Notes: generated from the letters alone by a model not told the origin. A stretch of DNA of 64,000 nt from Shinella granuli (GCF_004341885.1 NZ_SLVX01000016.1:62001-126000); one strand, 5' to 3'. Shown: positions 25,165 through 35,167, counted from the stretch's first letter. A program made the numbers and translations.

Positions 25165-26481
25165 TCAGAGCGCGCCCGCATCCTCAAGGATCTGCGTCGC
25201 CTTCTCGGCTGCCGCGTCCAGCGCTTCCTTGGAGGTCTTGTCGCCGAGGATGGCGGCCTGCAGCTCCGGATAGACGGCGTTGGAGATCTCGATCCAGGCC
25301 GGCGTCTGCGGCACGGCGAAGGCGTGCTTCGCCGCTTCCTGGAAGGCGATCAGGACTTCCTTGCGATAGGCATCGCTCTCCGCCTGCTGGATATTGTAAT
25401 CCCAGACGGCCGTGCGCGTCGGCAGCGGACCGGCGGACGATTCCAGCTTCTGGCTGTCCTCGTTGGTGAGGAACCAGACGAGCGAGGCGGCGGCTTCCTT
25501 GTTGGCGCAGCTTTCCGTCACGGAAAAACCGTGGTGGCCGGACCAGCCGGTGCGCTTGCCGGAGGAGCCTGCCGGCTGCACCTTCACGCCGACATTGCCG
25601 GCAACCTTCGACGACTTCGGGTCGTTGAAGAAGCTCGCCCAGCCAGGCCAGTCGAGGTTGACGGCGATGGTGCCGGAGGCAAAGCCCTGGCCGAGGTCGT
25701 CCCACAGATAGTTGGTCGTGCCGACCGGCACGGCCTTCGCCTTGTAGAGGTTGACGAACCAGTCGAGCGCGCGAACGCCCGCTTCCGAGTTGAAGGCCGG
25801 CTTGCCGTCGGCGTCGAGATAGTCGCCGCCCTCGGCGACCAGCATCTCATAGAAGCGGCCGTTGATCGCCTCCTCCTTGCCGGCATATTGCGTGCCGTAG
25901 AAATCCGGCGGATTGGCGAAGAAGACCGCCTGGTCGGCAACCTGCTGCCAGGTGTCCGGCGGGGCGAGGTCGTAGCCGTATTTCTCCTTGAACGCCGCCT
26001 TCTTCGCGTCGTCCTCATAAAGGCTCTTCTGGTAGTAGAGCGCGGAAACGTCGAACTGCGCGCGCGGCAGCATCACCAGCTTGCCGTCGAGCGTCGAGGA
26101 CGCGATGTTGGCCGGCACGAAGGCGCCGATCTCCTCCTTCGGCAGAAGCGCCGAAAGATCGGTGTAGATGTCGGGGTATTGCGGGGCGAAGGACGAATGG
26201 TTCGAGCCGACGCACCAGGTGATGTTGCCGGTCGCGATGTCCGACTTGATCTCCTTGTCCAGCTCGAAATGGTTCTTCTTGGAAAGAACGTTCACCTTCG
26301 CGCCGGTCGCCTTCTCCCATTCGGCGATGCGCGCATAGAGCGCTTCATACTGCTGGCCGCCGATGAGCTTCGCATCGACGGTCACCCCCTCGAACTTTCC
26401 CGGCAGATCCGCGGCAAGCGCAGCGCCCGCCCAAGCGCAGATCACGGCACCGGCGGCCACGCCGGCTAGAAATCTCGTCAT
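25165..26481 (-). CDS. Carbohydrate ABC transporter substrate-binding protein
   Basis: Periplasmic receptor (SBP family 1), first gene of the ten-gene sugar operon. A signal peptide spans residues 1-23 (AWAGAALA). The 438-residue product includes GVTVDAKLIGGQQYEALYAR, WEKATGAKVNV, and the C-terminal EISNAVYPELQAAILGDKTS. The start at 26481 has GGAGAAG upstream. Divergent to it is an IclR regulator, with candidate operators in the 158 bases between them. L-fucose or a fucose-containing glycoside is the likely ligand given the downstream enzymes. Confidence 0.9.
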   Translation of the reverse strand: MTRFLAGVAAGAVICAWAGAALAADLPGKFEGVTVDAKLIGGQQYEALYARIAEWEKATGAKVNVLSKKNHFELDKEIKSDIATGNITWCVGSNHSSFAPQYPDIYTDLSALLPKEEIGAFVPANIASSTLDGKLVMLPRAQFDVSALYYQKSLYEDDAKKAAFKEKYGYDLAPPDTWQQVADQAVFFANPPDFYGTQYAGKEEAINGRFYEMLVAEGGDYLDADGKPAFNSEAGVRALDWFVNLYKAKAVPVGTTNYLWDDLGQGFASGTIAVNLDWPGWASFFNDPKSSKVAGNVGVKVQPAGSSGKRTGWSGHHGFSVTESCANKEAAASLVWFLTNEDSQKLESSAGPLPTRTAVWDYNIQQAESDAYRKEVLIAFQEAAKHAFAVPQTPAWIEISNAVYPELQAAILGDKTSKEALDAAAEKATQILEDAGAL

Positions 26482-26639
26482 CTTCTCCTCCCATTGGCTT
26501 CTCGCCAGCCCTTACCAATAAGAGCTTCATTCATATACAAACTTACTATTTACATATCGTCAAGCGGAAATCGGCATCCCGGGATTGTCACGCCCTATTT
26601 CTGCGTATATGAATTTACTCATTCACTGGAGGAATTCGG
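26482..26639. promoter_or_regulatory. Divergent promoter region with a 10-bp inverted repeat pair
   Basis: ATTCATATAC (26529-26538), near the receptor start, and its exact inverse GTATATGAAT (26605-26614), near the IclR start, sit in AT-rich DNA between the two genes. TTCATATAT recurs at 29833-29841 ahead of the CoA-transferase. One site per promoter suggests control by the IclR protein; binding is inferred. Confidence 0.5.
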
Positions 26640-27452
26640 GTGTCGGACGAGGAAAACGATCGCTACAGGGCGCCGGCGCTCGACAAGGGCCTCGACATCC
26701 TGGAGCTTCTCGCCGGCGTCGATGGCGGGCTCACCCAGGCGGAGATCGCCAAACGGCTCGATCGCAGTCCGAACGAATTCTACCGCATGCTCGACCGGCT
26801 GGTGAAACGCGGCTACGTCACCCGCATCGATGGCGACCGCTTCTCGCTGACCCTGAAACTCTTCGGCCTTGCGCAACTGCACGCGCCGGTGCGCCGGCTC
26901 GTCTCCTTCGCCGTGCCGCTGATGCGCGAGCTGGCCGAAGCCTCGCGCCAGGCCAACCAGCTCGTCGTCTTCGACCGCGGCAATCCCGTCGTCATCGCCC
27001 AGCAGGAGGCGCCCGGCTACTGGGGCATCTCGATCCGCGTCGGCTCGCGCATCGGCCTGTTCGACACGGGATCCGGCCACGCGCTGCTTGCCTTCCGCTC
27101 GCCGGAAGAGCGCCTGCGCATGATCGCCGAGCATGTCGGCGACGGCGGCACGGACATGCGCGTCACGCCGGAATTCCTGGCGCGGCTCGATCTCATCCGC
27201 TCGCGCGGCTACGAAATGATGCCGAGCGCCCAGACCGCGGGCGTCATCAACCTTTCGGCGCCCGTGCTCGGCGCGGACGGCCGGGCGATCGCCGCCCTGA
27301 CGATCCCCTATATCACCCTGATCAACACGCCGGTTGCGCCGGATATCTCGACGACCATCCAGTTGCTGGGCGAGACGACGCGCAGGCTCTCGGAAATGGC
27401 AGGCGCCGGCTTCAATGCCGAGGAGCAACAGGCTTCGCATCTGAAGGCATGA
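26640..27452 (+). CDS. IclR family transcriptional regulator
   Basis: Regulator with an N-terminal winged helix (GGLTQAEIAKRLDRSPNEFY, about residues 29-48) and a C-terminal IclR effector domain (residues about 85-255, with ANQLVVFDRGNPVVIAQQEA). The 270-residue length is standard. The GTG at 26640 is supported by GGAGGAATTCGG just upstream. It diverges from the sugar operon and is convergent with the CoA-transferase unit, so either or both may be its targets. Confidence 0.92.
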   Translation: MSDEENDRYRAPALDKGLDILELLAGVDGGLTQAEIAKRLDRSPNEFYRMLDRLVKRGYVTRIDGDRFSLTLKLFGLAQLHAPVRRLVSFAVPLMRELAEASRQANQLVVFDRGNPVVIAQQEAPGYWGISIRVGSRIGLFDTGSGHALLAFRSPEERLRMIAEHVGDGGTDMRVTPEFLARLDLIRSRGYEMMPSAQTAGVINLSAPVLGADGRAIAALTIPYITLINTPVAPDISTTIQLLGETTRRLSEMAGAGFNAEEQQASHLKA

Positions 27453-27472
27453 TTCGCCGGCGCGGCCAAGGC

Positions 27473-28618
27473 TCACCCGTTCCCCGCAAAACTTTTCAGG
27501 AAGAGCGCATTGAGGTCCGCAATGGCCCTTGCCGCCGGCTCGCGGCCCGTCACGGCCTGGTTGATGCGCTGCGAGGCGGCCTCCTGGAAGGGCATGTAGC
27601 CGGCGTGCCGGGGGCGCAGCCAGGCGCCCTCCAGCGTCCGGCGCGTGTTGCGATAGAAGCCGAGCGTCGCGGCATTGGCCGCCTCGTCCTCCCAGCCTGC
27701 CGCATGGCCGGGCTGGCCGCCGGCCTGCCAGTAGCGGCCCGCCTGCTGCGGCCCGGCCGCAACCCAATAGGCGAAATCCACGGCCGCCTCGCGCTGCGCC
27801 GAGAAGGCGGAGACGGCGATGCCCGTGCCGCCAAGTGCTGAGCCGATCGGCCCCGCATCGCCGGCAACCGGCATGTCGGCAAAGGCGATGCGATTTGCCC
27901 GGAAGCCGGCGAGGGAGTAGCTGACATAACCGTAGATCAGCGGCGAGAGACTGTAGCGCGATCCCGCCTCGCCCATCCGGTCCAGCACGGCGATGGGATC
28001 CATGCCGGTGCAGGCAGGGTCGGCGAGCGCGGCAAGCTCCCGGATCATCTCGATCGCCTGCACGCCGATTTCGGCATCGACGAAGGGCTGATCCCGTTCC
28101 ACCGCGCAGGGCCGGCCGAGATTGCCGCAGAGCGTGAAGAGGCACATCAGGGAATGCGGCGGGCGCAGCGGCAGCAGCATTTCGCCGGCCTTTGCCAGAT
28201 CCAGCACCTCCGCCCATGTGCCCGGTGCCCTGTCCAGCCGATCCGGCCGGAAGGCGAGCACCTGGGTGGCCGCGTCGATCGGGAAGGCCCATTGGCGGCC
28301 CTGCCAGTTGTAGCTCGGGAACGAGAGGCCGACGCTGCCGTCCGCAAGAGCCGCGAAAGGCGCCTCGCGGCCGGGCAGGTCCAGCGGCGTGAGGCATCCT
28401 TCCGCCGTGATCTGCCCGACATGCGGATGATCGATGACGATGAGGTCGTAGCGGCGGGCGAGGTCCTCGACCGGAAAGCTCTCGAAATCCTGCAGCGAGC
28501 GCTTGTCCCATTCGATGGAGATGCCGGTCCTGGCACGCCAGTCCTGCGCGCAGGTCACCATCGGGTCGTAGCCGCGCGGATGGCTCCAGGTCATGCCCCT
28601 CAGCGTGATCGCGCCCAT
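27473..28618 (-). CDS. Solute-binding-protein homologue lacking a signal peptide
   Basis: The 381-residue product has the fold signature of sugar ABC binding proteins (extracellular solute-binding family 1), for example EWDKRSLQDFESFPVEDLA, DLIVIDHPHVGQI and GQPGHAAGWEDEAANAATL. Its N-terminus (MGAITLRGMTWSHPRGYDPM) has no signal peptide. The start is fixed by TGATG overlap with the CoA-transferase stop. Being co-translated with a CoA-transferase and without permease genes, it may act as a cytoplasmic ligand-binding or chaperone-like partner. No established function is known to me for this pairing. Confidence 0.75.
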   Translation of the reverse strand: MGAITLRGMTWSHPRGYDPMVTCAQDWRARTGISIEWDKRSLQDFESFPVEDLARRYDLIVIDHPHVGQITAEGCLTPLDLPGREAPFAALADGSVGLSFPSYNWQGRQWAFPIDAATQVLAFRPDRLDRAPGTWAEVLDLAKAGEMLLPLRPPHSLMCLFTLCGNLGRPCAVERDQPFVDAEIGVQAIEMIRELAALADPACTGMDPIAVLDRMGEAGSRYSLSPLIYGYVSYSLAGFRANRIAFADMPVAGDAGPIGSALGGTGIAVSAFSAQREAAVDFAYWVAAGPQQAGRYWQAGGQPGHAAGWEDEAANAATLGFYRNTRRTLEGAWLRPRHAGYMPFQEAASQRINQAVTGREPAARAIADLNALFLKSFAGNG

Positions 28619-29772
28619 CACGCGAACTCCGCGCGGATCGCTGCCGAGTGCTCGCCAACGCGCGGCGCGGCGCGATGGCCGAGAGGGCGCCGGCCGTTCA
28701 CGCGCACGGGGCAGCGGGTCGTGCCGATCGAAACCGCATCCTCGCGCGTTACCGTCTGCAGCATGTCGAGGATGCGGAAACCGTCGCTGGCCAGAAGCTC
28801 CGGCCATTCCAGCACCTTCGAGCACCAGATGTCGGCGGGCTCCAGGATGGAGAGCCAATGCTCGACGGTCTCGGTCGCGATGCGGCCGGCGATGATCCGC
28901 TTGATCGCATCGCGCGCGGTGAACCAGGCCTTGCTGTCGTCGCGATAGGGCGCCAGCGCCTCGATCTGCAGCAGATCCTGCAGGCGGCCGAGCGGCGTCA
29001 TGGCGATCGCGAGGTAGCCGTCCTTTGCCGGATAGACGCCGTAGGGCGCGGAGAGATAGGCATGCGCGCTGCGGAAATCCGAGCGCTTCGGCTTGCGGCC
29101 GCCGTCGTTGAGATGGGTGGTCAGCACCTCGAACTGGAAATCGATGAGGCTTTCGAGCAGGCTCGTCTGGATATGGGCGCCCTTGCCGGACATGCCGCGG
29201 CGCACGAGGGCGGCAAGAATGCCCTGGCAGGCATTGGCGCCGGCGAGCATGTCGGCGACCGCAAGGCCGAAGGGCACCGGCCCCTGCGTCTCGTCGCCGT
29301 TCAGCCACATCAGGCCGGAGCGTGCCTGCGCCAGGAGATCCTGCCCCGGCCGCATGACCCAGGGGCCATCCTCGCCATAGCCGCTGATCGAGGCATAGAC
29401 GATCGCCGGGTTGATCGCCCTGACGGCCGCATGATCGAGCCCGAGGCGTTCGATGACACCCGGGCGAAAATTCTGGATGAGCACGTCGGCCTTGCCGAGA
29501 AGCCTGCGCAGGAAAGCGAGGTCGTCGGGGTTCTTCAGGTCGATGCCGAGGCTTTCCTTGCCGCGGTTGATGGCGTGGAAGAGCGTCGAATCGCCGCCGA
29601 TCTCGGTGTCGCTGAGATAGAGCCGGCGGGAGAGATCGCCGCCATCCGGCCGCTCGATCTTGATGACGCGGGCGCCGAGATCGGCAAGCCGCAACGAACA
29701 ATAGGGACCGGAGAGGAACTGGCTCATATCGACCACGGTCAGGCCGGCCAGAAGTCCCGTCTCATCCTGCAT
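28618..29772 (-). CDS. CaiB/BaiF family (class III) CoA-transferase
   Basis: Transfers CoA between carboxylic acids, as in formyl- or succinyl-CoA-dependent transferases. The catalytic aspartate is Asp174 in FGLAVADMLAGAN. Family stretches GARVIKIERPDGGD, INRGKESLGIDLKN, LIQNFRPGV and YASISGYGEDGPW are intact over 384 residues. An ATG six bases earlier sits on the AGGAG ribosome site, so 29772 is the better start. The next gene overlaps by one base. A TTCATATAT element lies about 60 bases upstream and recalls the IclR-region repeat. Confidence 0.9.
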   Translation of the reverse strand: MQDETGLLAGLTVVDMSQFLSGPYCSLRLADLGARVIKIERPDGGDLSRRLYLSDTEIGGDSTLFHAINRGKESLGIDLKNPDDLAFLRRLLGKADVLIQNFRPGVIERLGLDHAAVRAINPAIVYASISGYGEDGPWVMRPGQDLLAQARSGLMWLNGDETQGPVPFGLAVADMLAGANACQGILAALVRRGMSGKGAHIQTSLLESLIDFQFEVLTTHLNDGGRKPKRSDFRSAHAYLSAPYGVYPAKDGYLAIAMTPLGRLQDLLQIEALAPYRDDSKAWFTARDAIKRIIAGRIATETVEHWLSILEPADIWCSKVLEWPELLASDGFRILDMLQTVTREDAVSIGTTRCPVRVNGRRPLGHRAAPRVGEHSAAIRAEFA

Positions 29773-29972
29773 GCACATCTCCTCCCGCGCTCCCGAAGGC
29801 TGCGCTACTGAAATTCTTATTTGAATTATTCTTTCATATATGGATTGCCGTTTCAAGCCTTGGAAACCCCGTCAGATGCTGCATTGACGGACGCTTCCCC
29901 CGCCGTGGCCACGCGATCAGCCCCGGCAACCATATGGGCTGCCAGGGTGTGCAGGTCGGATGTCTTGCGAGG

Positions 29973-30866
29973 TCAGGCCGCCTTGTGCGGCGAAACGGCG
30001 ATACGGGTCCAGATGTCCAGCGTCTCGCCGGGAGAAAGCACCTTCAGGCCGTAGGCGTCCGGCCGGTCGGGCAGGTTGAAGGCATCGACGGGATGGCTCA
30101 CCGGCTCGAAGCAGAAGAAATCGGCATCGGCTGCAGGCGAGAAGACCACATACTGATCCAGCGCCTCGCTTGCCTCGACCTCGGCCCGCAGCCCGCGCGC
30201 CGGCCAGTCGATACGCGCCTTGCCATCCCAGCCGTCGAACCAGTTGTTGATCCAGCGCGGCGGCAGGGGCCGCGGCACGTTGAAATCCATATCAGGATGC
30301 CTGGCGATGGGCTCGTAAGCCTTCGGAAGGTGATCGGGCTGCTCCAGCCAGACGCCCTTCGACGGCGCGGCGAGCGTCGTATCCGCATCGCGCACGAACC
30401 AGGGGTGGAAGCCGGCGCCGTAGGGCAGCCGTGTTTTAGCGCGGTTGACAAGGCTCAGTTCCATTACGAGGCCCGCGCCTTCAAGGCGATAGCACATCGT
30501 CGCCTCGTAGCGGAACGGCCCCGGCCCGTCCGACGACAGGGTCAGCGTGATGCAACCGTCGCTCCGGGAAGCCTCCGCCCATGCAGAGGAAAAGCCGTTG
30601 CCGTGGATCGGATAGGACTCCGTCTCCATGTTGCGCGGCAGGGCGTGAAAGGCGCCGTCGAAGGCAAAGCCGCCGCCGGAGACCCGGCCGGAAAACGGCA
30701 CGAGAAGGATGTTGGACAGCGCGAAGGGATGGGCCGTTGCGGGATCGACCGTGCGGAAGACCGGCTGCCAGGCGCCGCCATGCCGGACATCGAAGCATGT
30801 CAGGCCGGCGCCGAGATCGGGCCGCACGCGGATGCGCGCCGCCCCATTATCGAGTTCGATCGCCAT
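29973..30866 (-). CDS. Aldose 1-epimerase family protein
   Basis: Mutarotase-like enzyme that interconverts alpha and beta anomers of an aldose. The 297-residue product has the galactose-mutarotase beta-sandwich motifs: PFSGRVSGGGF, the catalytic histidine in YPIHGNGFSS and a second histidine in YGAGFHPWFV. A late acidic residue in FCFEPVSHPVDAFN fits the catalytic base. The ATG at 30866 overlaps the upstream SDR stop; a GTG one codon earlier is also possible. It is the last gene of the GntR/FrcBCA-like operon. Confidence 0.88.
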   Translation of the reverse strand: MAIELDNGAARIRVRPDLGAGLTCFDVRHGGAWQPVFRTVDPATAHPFALSNILLVPFSGRVSGGGFAFDGAFHALPRNMETESYPIHGNGFSSAWAEASRSDGCITLTLSSDGPGPFRYEATMCYRLEGAGLVMELSLVNRAKTRLPYGAGFHPWFVRDADTTLAAPSKGVWLEQPDHLPKAYEPIARHPDMDFNVPRPLPPRWINNWFDGWDGKARIDWPARGLRAEVEASEALDQYVVFSPAADADFFCFEPVSHPVDAFNLPDRPDAYGLKVLSPGETLDIWTRIAVSPHKAA

Positions 30867-31621
30867 CACCAGCCGCCGTCGATCGCGATGTTCTGGCCGG
30901 AAATCATGTCGGAGGCCGGCGAGACGAGGAAATGCACGAGATCGGCGACATCCGCCGGCTGGATGCGCGCCTTCAGCGACTGGTTTTCAAGGATCCAGTC
31001 ATTGTACTGCTGCAGGCGATCGGCGAAGACGCGGGCCTCCGCCTCGGACACCACCGCGCCCGGAGACACCGCGTTGACGCGCACGCCATGCGGCCCGAGT
31101 TCGCGCGCCAGCGATTTCGTCAGGCCCAGCATCGCGCCCTTCGAGGCGACATAGGGCACATAACCGTCCCAGCGCCCGTTCAGGGTGACCGAGCAGAAAT
31201 TGACGATCTTGCCGTAGCGCTTTTCCTTCATCGCCGGCGCGACCGCCCGGACAAGCGCGAAGGCGGCGGAGGAATTGACACGGACCTGGTCCTCGTATTC
31301 CTCCAGCGAAAAATCCTCGAACGGCTTGTTGATGATCAGCGCCGCATTGTTGATGAGGATGTCGATGCCGCCATGCTCGCGCGAAAGCGCCGCCGCCCGC
31401 CGTTCCGCCGCGGCAAGGTCGTTCAGGTCCTCGCCGACATAGGCTGCCTTGACGCCGTGTGCCTCGGCAATATCCGCCGCGAAGGCGGTGCCGCCCTCGG
31501 CCGCCGGGCGGTCGAGCAGCAGGAGGCTGGCGCCGGCCCGGGCGAGCCGCGCGGCCTGGGCACGGCCGAGCGTGCCGAGCGCGCCGGTGATGAGGGCGGT
31601 CTTTCCCGAAAGCTCTGTCAT
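30866..31621 (-). CDS. SDR family oxidoreductase (sugar dehydrogenase-like)
   Basis: NAD(P)-dependent short-chain dehydrogenase, 251 residues. The cofactor loop is TGALGTLGRA (about residues 13-22), NNAA replaces NNAG, and the catalytic Ser-Tyr-Lys set lies in FCSVTLNGRWDGYVPYVASK. The C-terminus SGQNIAIDGGW is typical of classical SDRs. It lies between the transporter ATPase and the epimerase, so it probably oxidises the imported sugar at C1 to a lactone. The exact substrate cannot be read from the sequence. Confidence 0.87.
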   Translation of the reverse strand: MTELSGKTALITGALGTLGRAQAARLARAGASLLLLDRPAAEGGTAFAADIAEAHGVKAAYVGEDLNDLAAAERRAAALSREHGGIDILINNAALIINKPFEDFSLEEYEDQVRVNSSAAFALVRAVAPAMKEKRYGKIVNFCSVTLNGRWDGYVPYVASKGAMLGLTKSLARELGPHGVRVNAVSPGAVVSEAEARVFADRLQQYNDWILENQSLKARIQPADVADLVHFLVSPASDMISGQNIAIDGGW

Positions 31622-31628
31622 GGTCTCC

Positions 31629-32356
<728 letters not shown>

Positions 32357-32360
<4 letters not shown>

Positions 32361-33340
32361 TTGTGCGCCTCCACCTTGATCTTGCGGGACATCTTCCCCA
32401 TCCAGGCATTGGCGATCACCGCGAACATGGTGAGCACGCCGATGGCGAACTTGAACCAGTTGGCATCGACGCGCGACAGCACGAGGCCGTTGTCGATGGT
32501 GCGGATGAGCAGCGTGCCGATGATGGCGCCGAAGACCGTGCCGATGCCGCCGGCAAGCGCCGTGCCCCCGATGACGGCGGCGGCGACCGCCTGCAGTTCC
32601 AGCCCCTCGCCGATCGAGGGCAGCGGCGAGCCGAGGCGCAGCACCTGGAGCAGGCCTGCAAAGCCGGCGAGCACCGAGCAGAGCATGAAGCAGATTATCT
32701 TCACGCGCTTGACGGGTATGCCCATCGAGGCCGCCGCCTCGTTGAAGCCGCCGGTGGCGCGGATCCAGTTGCCGAAATTGGTGAGCGACAGGAGCGCTGC
32801 GGCAAGAACGGCGATGCCGACGAACCAGACGAAGGACATGCGGAAGAGCGCGCCCTGCCAGATATAGTCCGTGAAGAGCCAGGTCGGCAGGTCGGAGGGC
32901 AGCAGCGGCGGAAAGCCGCCGGATATGACGATGGTGAGCGAGCGGGCGATGAACAGCATGCCGAGCGTGGTGATGAAGCTCGGGATCGAGAATTGCAGCG
33001 TCACATAGCCGTTGACGAAGCCGATCACCGCGCAGATCGCAAGGCCGAGCAGCACGGCGGCGGTGAAAGGCACGCCGGAATTGAGGATCACCGCCATCGA
33101 CATCGGCATCAGCGCGAAGACGGAACCGACCGACAGGTCGAACTCGCCGCAGATCATCAGGATCGTCACGCCGATGGCGACGAGCGCCATTTCCGGCAGG
33201 AGGCCCATGACGCCGCGCACGTTCTCGAAGGAGAGAAGCACGCCGTTCGACTTCACCTGGAAGACGGCAAGCAGGACGATCAGCAGGGCAAGGCCCGCAA
33301 GCTCCGGCTTGTCGAGATAGATTTTCAGAAACCGCTTCAT
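32357..33340 (-). CDS. Sugar ABC transporter permease (RbsC/FrcC type)
   Basis: CUT2 permease, 327 residues, with roughly ten hydrophobic segments beginning near residue 14. The family landmarks ICGEFDLSVGSVFAL and AAVIGGTALAGGIGTVFGA are clear. The ATG at 33340 follows GTGGAG; a longer reading would add 13 residues lacking membrane character. It overlaps the ATPase gene by four bases. Confidence 0.92.
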
Positions 33341-33407
33341 GGGCTCCACTCGTGCTTCGGTGCCCCGCCCGAGCGGCAAGGCACCGGTTTCCCATAGGAG
33401 CGCCGGA

Positions 33408-34385
33408 TCAGCGCAGGCCCTGCTTTGCCATTTCGAGGATCGTCGGCACGTCCTTGGGCGTGACGATGCCCTGCCCCGTGTCGATGTCCGACGGCGTCAG
33501 GCCGGCAGTCTTCCACAGATAGGCCTGCATGACCGGCATGAAGCCCTGCATGTAGGGCTGCTGGTCGACCTGCACCTGCACATAGCCTGCTTCCATCTGC
33601 TGCAGGACCTCCGGCACGAGGTCGAAGCCGCCGAGCAGCACCTTGCCGGGCTCGATGCCGCGGTCCTTCAGCACCTTGGCGACGCCGGCATGCCAGTAGC
33701 CGGTGTCGAAATAGGCCGTGGTGTCCGGGTTGGCGTTGAGATAGGCGCCGATGCGATCGGCGGTCAGCGCGAGATCGGTGGCCGAATCGATGCGCGTGAT
33801 GGTGATCTCGCGGTCGGCATGCTCGGCCTTGTATTCTTCCAGGAACTTCATCACGCCGCCGGCGCGCTGCTCGGACCAGGTCTGGCCCGGCGCATTGACG
33901 CCGACCAGCAGGTTGAGCGGGCCTTCCTTGGGGAAATTCTCCGACTGCGCCTTGGCGAGAGAATAGCCGGCCGCGGTGAAGCCCTGGCCGATGAAGGCCT
34001 TGCGGGCATTGCCGTTGGTGCCGTCGCTGTCGTCCACGTTGACGGCGAGCACGAGGATGCCCGAATCGACGGCTTCCTTGATCACATTGTCATAGGCGTT
34101 GTTGTCGACGATCGCGACGAAGATCGCATCCGGCCTGGAGGCGATGGCCGCCTGAAGATTGGCGACGGCCTGCTCGACCGAGCCTTCGGTCTGCGTGAGG
34201 ATCAACTGGCACGAAGCCCCGACCTTCCCGCAGGCATCGTCATAGCCCTTCTTGACCGATTGCCAGAAGGTGTTCGAGGCGGACGAATGGCTGATGAAGG
34301 CGATATTGAGGCCTTCCGCGCTGGCGCCCGAGGCCATCAGCCCCAGCCCGAGGGCCGTTCCTGCAAGAAATTTCCGGATCGTCAT
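33408..34385 (-). CDS. Sugar ABC transporter periplasmic binding protein (RbsB/FrcB type)
   Basis: Periplasmic receptor of the CUT2 importer. A signal peptide covers residues 1-23 (LMASGASA). The mature protein shows the type I periplasmic fold: GLNIAFISHSSASNTFWQSV, AIASRPDAIFVAIVD, KAFIGQGFTAAGYSLAKA and GGFDLVPEVLQQMEAGYVQV. The length is 325 residues. The start at 34385 follows GGGAGG. It lies 43 bases after the GntR regulator and precedes permease and ATPase, the FrcB-FrcC-FrcA order. Confidence 0.92.
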   Translation of the reverse strand: MTIRKFLAGTALGLGLMASGASAEGLNIAFISHSSASNTFWQSVKKGYDDACGKVGASCQLILTQTEGSVEQAVANLQAAIASRPDAIFVAIVDNNAYDNVIKEAVDSGILVLAVNVDDSDGTNGNARKAFIGQGFTAAGYSLAKAQSENFPKEGPLNLLVGVNAPGQTWSEQRAGGVMKFLEEYKAEHADREITITRIDSATDLALTADRIGAYLNANPDTTAYFDTGYWHAGVAKVLKDRGIEPGKVLLGGFDLVPEVLQQMEAGYVQVQVDQQPYMQGFMPVMQAYLWKTAGLTPSDIDTGQGIVTPKDVPTILEMAKQGLR

Positions 34386-34428
34386 GATGCGTACCTCCCG
34401 TTGAACATCAATCGTTGTCGTCCCGGCG

Positions 34429-35121
34429 TCATGCCACGCCGTCGAAGAATTCCGTGCGCGCCCGGGCGATCTCGGGCAGCGATTTGAGGATCTCGCGCAG
34501 ATGCGTGCGCAACGCCGTCTCGGCCTTGCCGACGTCGCCGGCGGCGATCGCATCGACGATGCGTTCGTGCTGGTCGATCAGCCGGCCGATGTGGAGGTCG
34601 TCGACGCTGAGGAAGCGGACGCGGTCCATCTGCGCCTTGACGCTTTCGATGACGCTCCAGGCATAGGCGCGGCCGGCAGCCGCCGCGAGCGTGTGGTGGA
34701 AGAGTTCGTCGAGCCGCAGGAAGGCGGCGCGGTCGTCCTGCGGCACCTGCTTCTGCCTTGCGATCTGGTCGCGCAGCGCCCGCACGGTCTCGGCCGTGTG
34801 CTCGCCGGCGACCTGGCGCACGATATCGGCCTCGATCGCCTCGCGCACGAAGCGCACGTCCATCACGGAGGCGGTGGAAATCCGCGTCACATAGGTGCCG
34901 CGCTGCGGCAGGACCTGAACAAGGCCCTCCTCCGACAGCTTTATGAAGGCTTCGCGCACCGGCTGGCGGCTGATCGACAGGCTTTTGGCGATCTCGGCCT
35001 CGGAGATGCGCTCGCCCGGCGTCAGCTCGGCCTGGATGATCTGCTCGCGCAGGATGCGGTAGACCTGCGGCCCGACGGCTTCGGCGGCCGAAAGAACGCG
35101 CTGCGGTTTGATGTTCTGCAT
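34429..35121 (-). CDS. GntR family transcriptional regulator (FCD domain)
   Basis: Regulator with a winged helix-turn-helix (ISEAEIAKSLSISRQPVREA, about residues 39-58) and a C-terminal FCD effector domain (residues about 85-215) with typical metal-binding histidines in DELFHHTLA and LIDQHERIVDA. Length is 230 residues from the ATG at 35121, chosen because GGAGGAGG lies at proper distance. It heads the FrcBCA-like operon. A 17-bp element just upstream recurs ahead of the SDR/glucarate-dehydratase operon at 38196, suggesting it controls both. Confidence 0.88.
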   Translation of the reverse strand: MQNIKPQRVLSAAEAVGPQVYRILREQIIQAELTPGERISEAEIAKSLSISRQPVREAFIKLSEEGLVQVLPQRGTYVTRISTASVMDVRFVREAIEADIVRQVAGEHTAETVRALRDQIARQKQVPQDDRAAFLRLDELFHHTLAAAAGRAYAWSVIESVKAQMDRVRFLSVDDLHIGRLIDQHERIVDAIAAGDVGKAETALRTHLREILKSLPEIARARTEFFDGVA

Positions 35122-35150
35122 TCCGGCCTCCTCCATCCCGTTACAGGCTA

Positions 35151-35167
35151 CTAGCATACTACCATAC
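35151..35167 (-). promoter_or_regulatory. Candidate GntR operator, site A
   Basis: On the minus strand GTATGGTAGTATGCTAG lies 30 bases ahead of the GntR start. Fifteen of seventeen positions match a site at 38152-38168. Both precede operons for sugar oxidation enzymes, consistent with one regulator; the link to this GntR protein is inferred. Confidence 0.5.
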
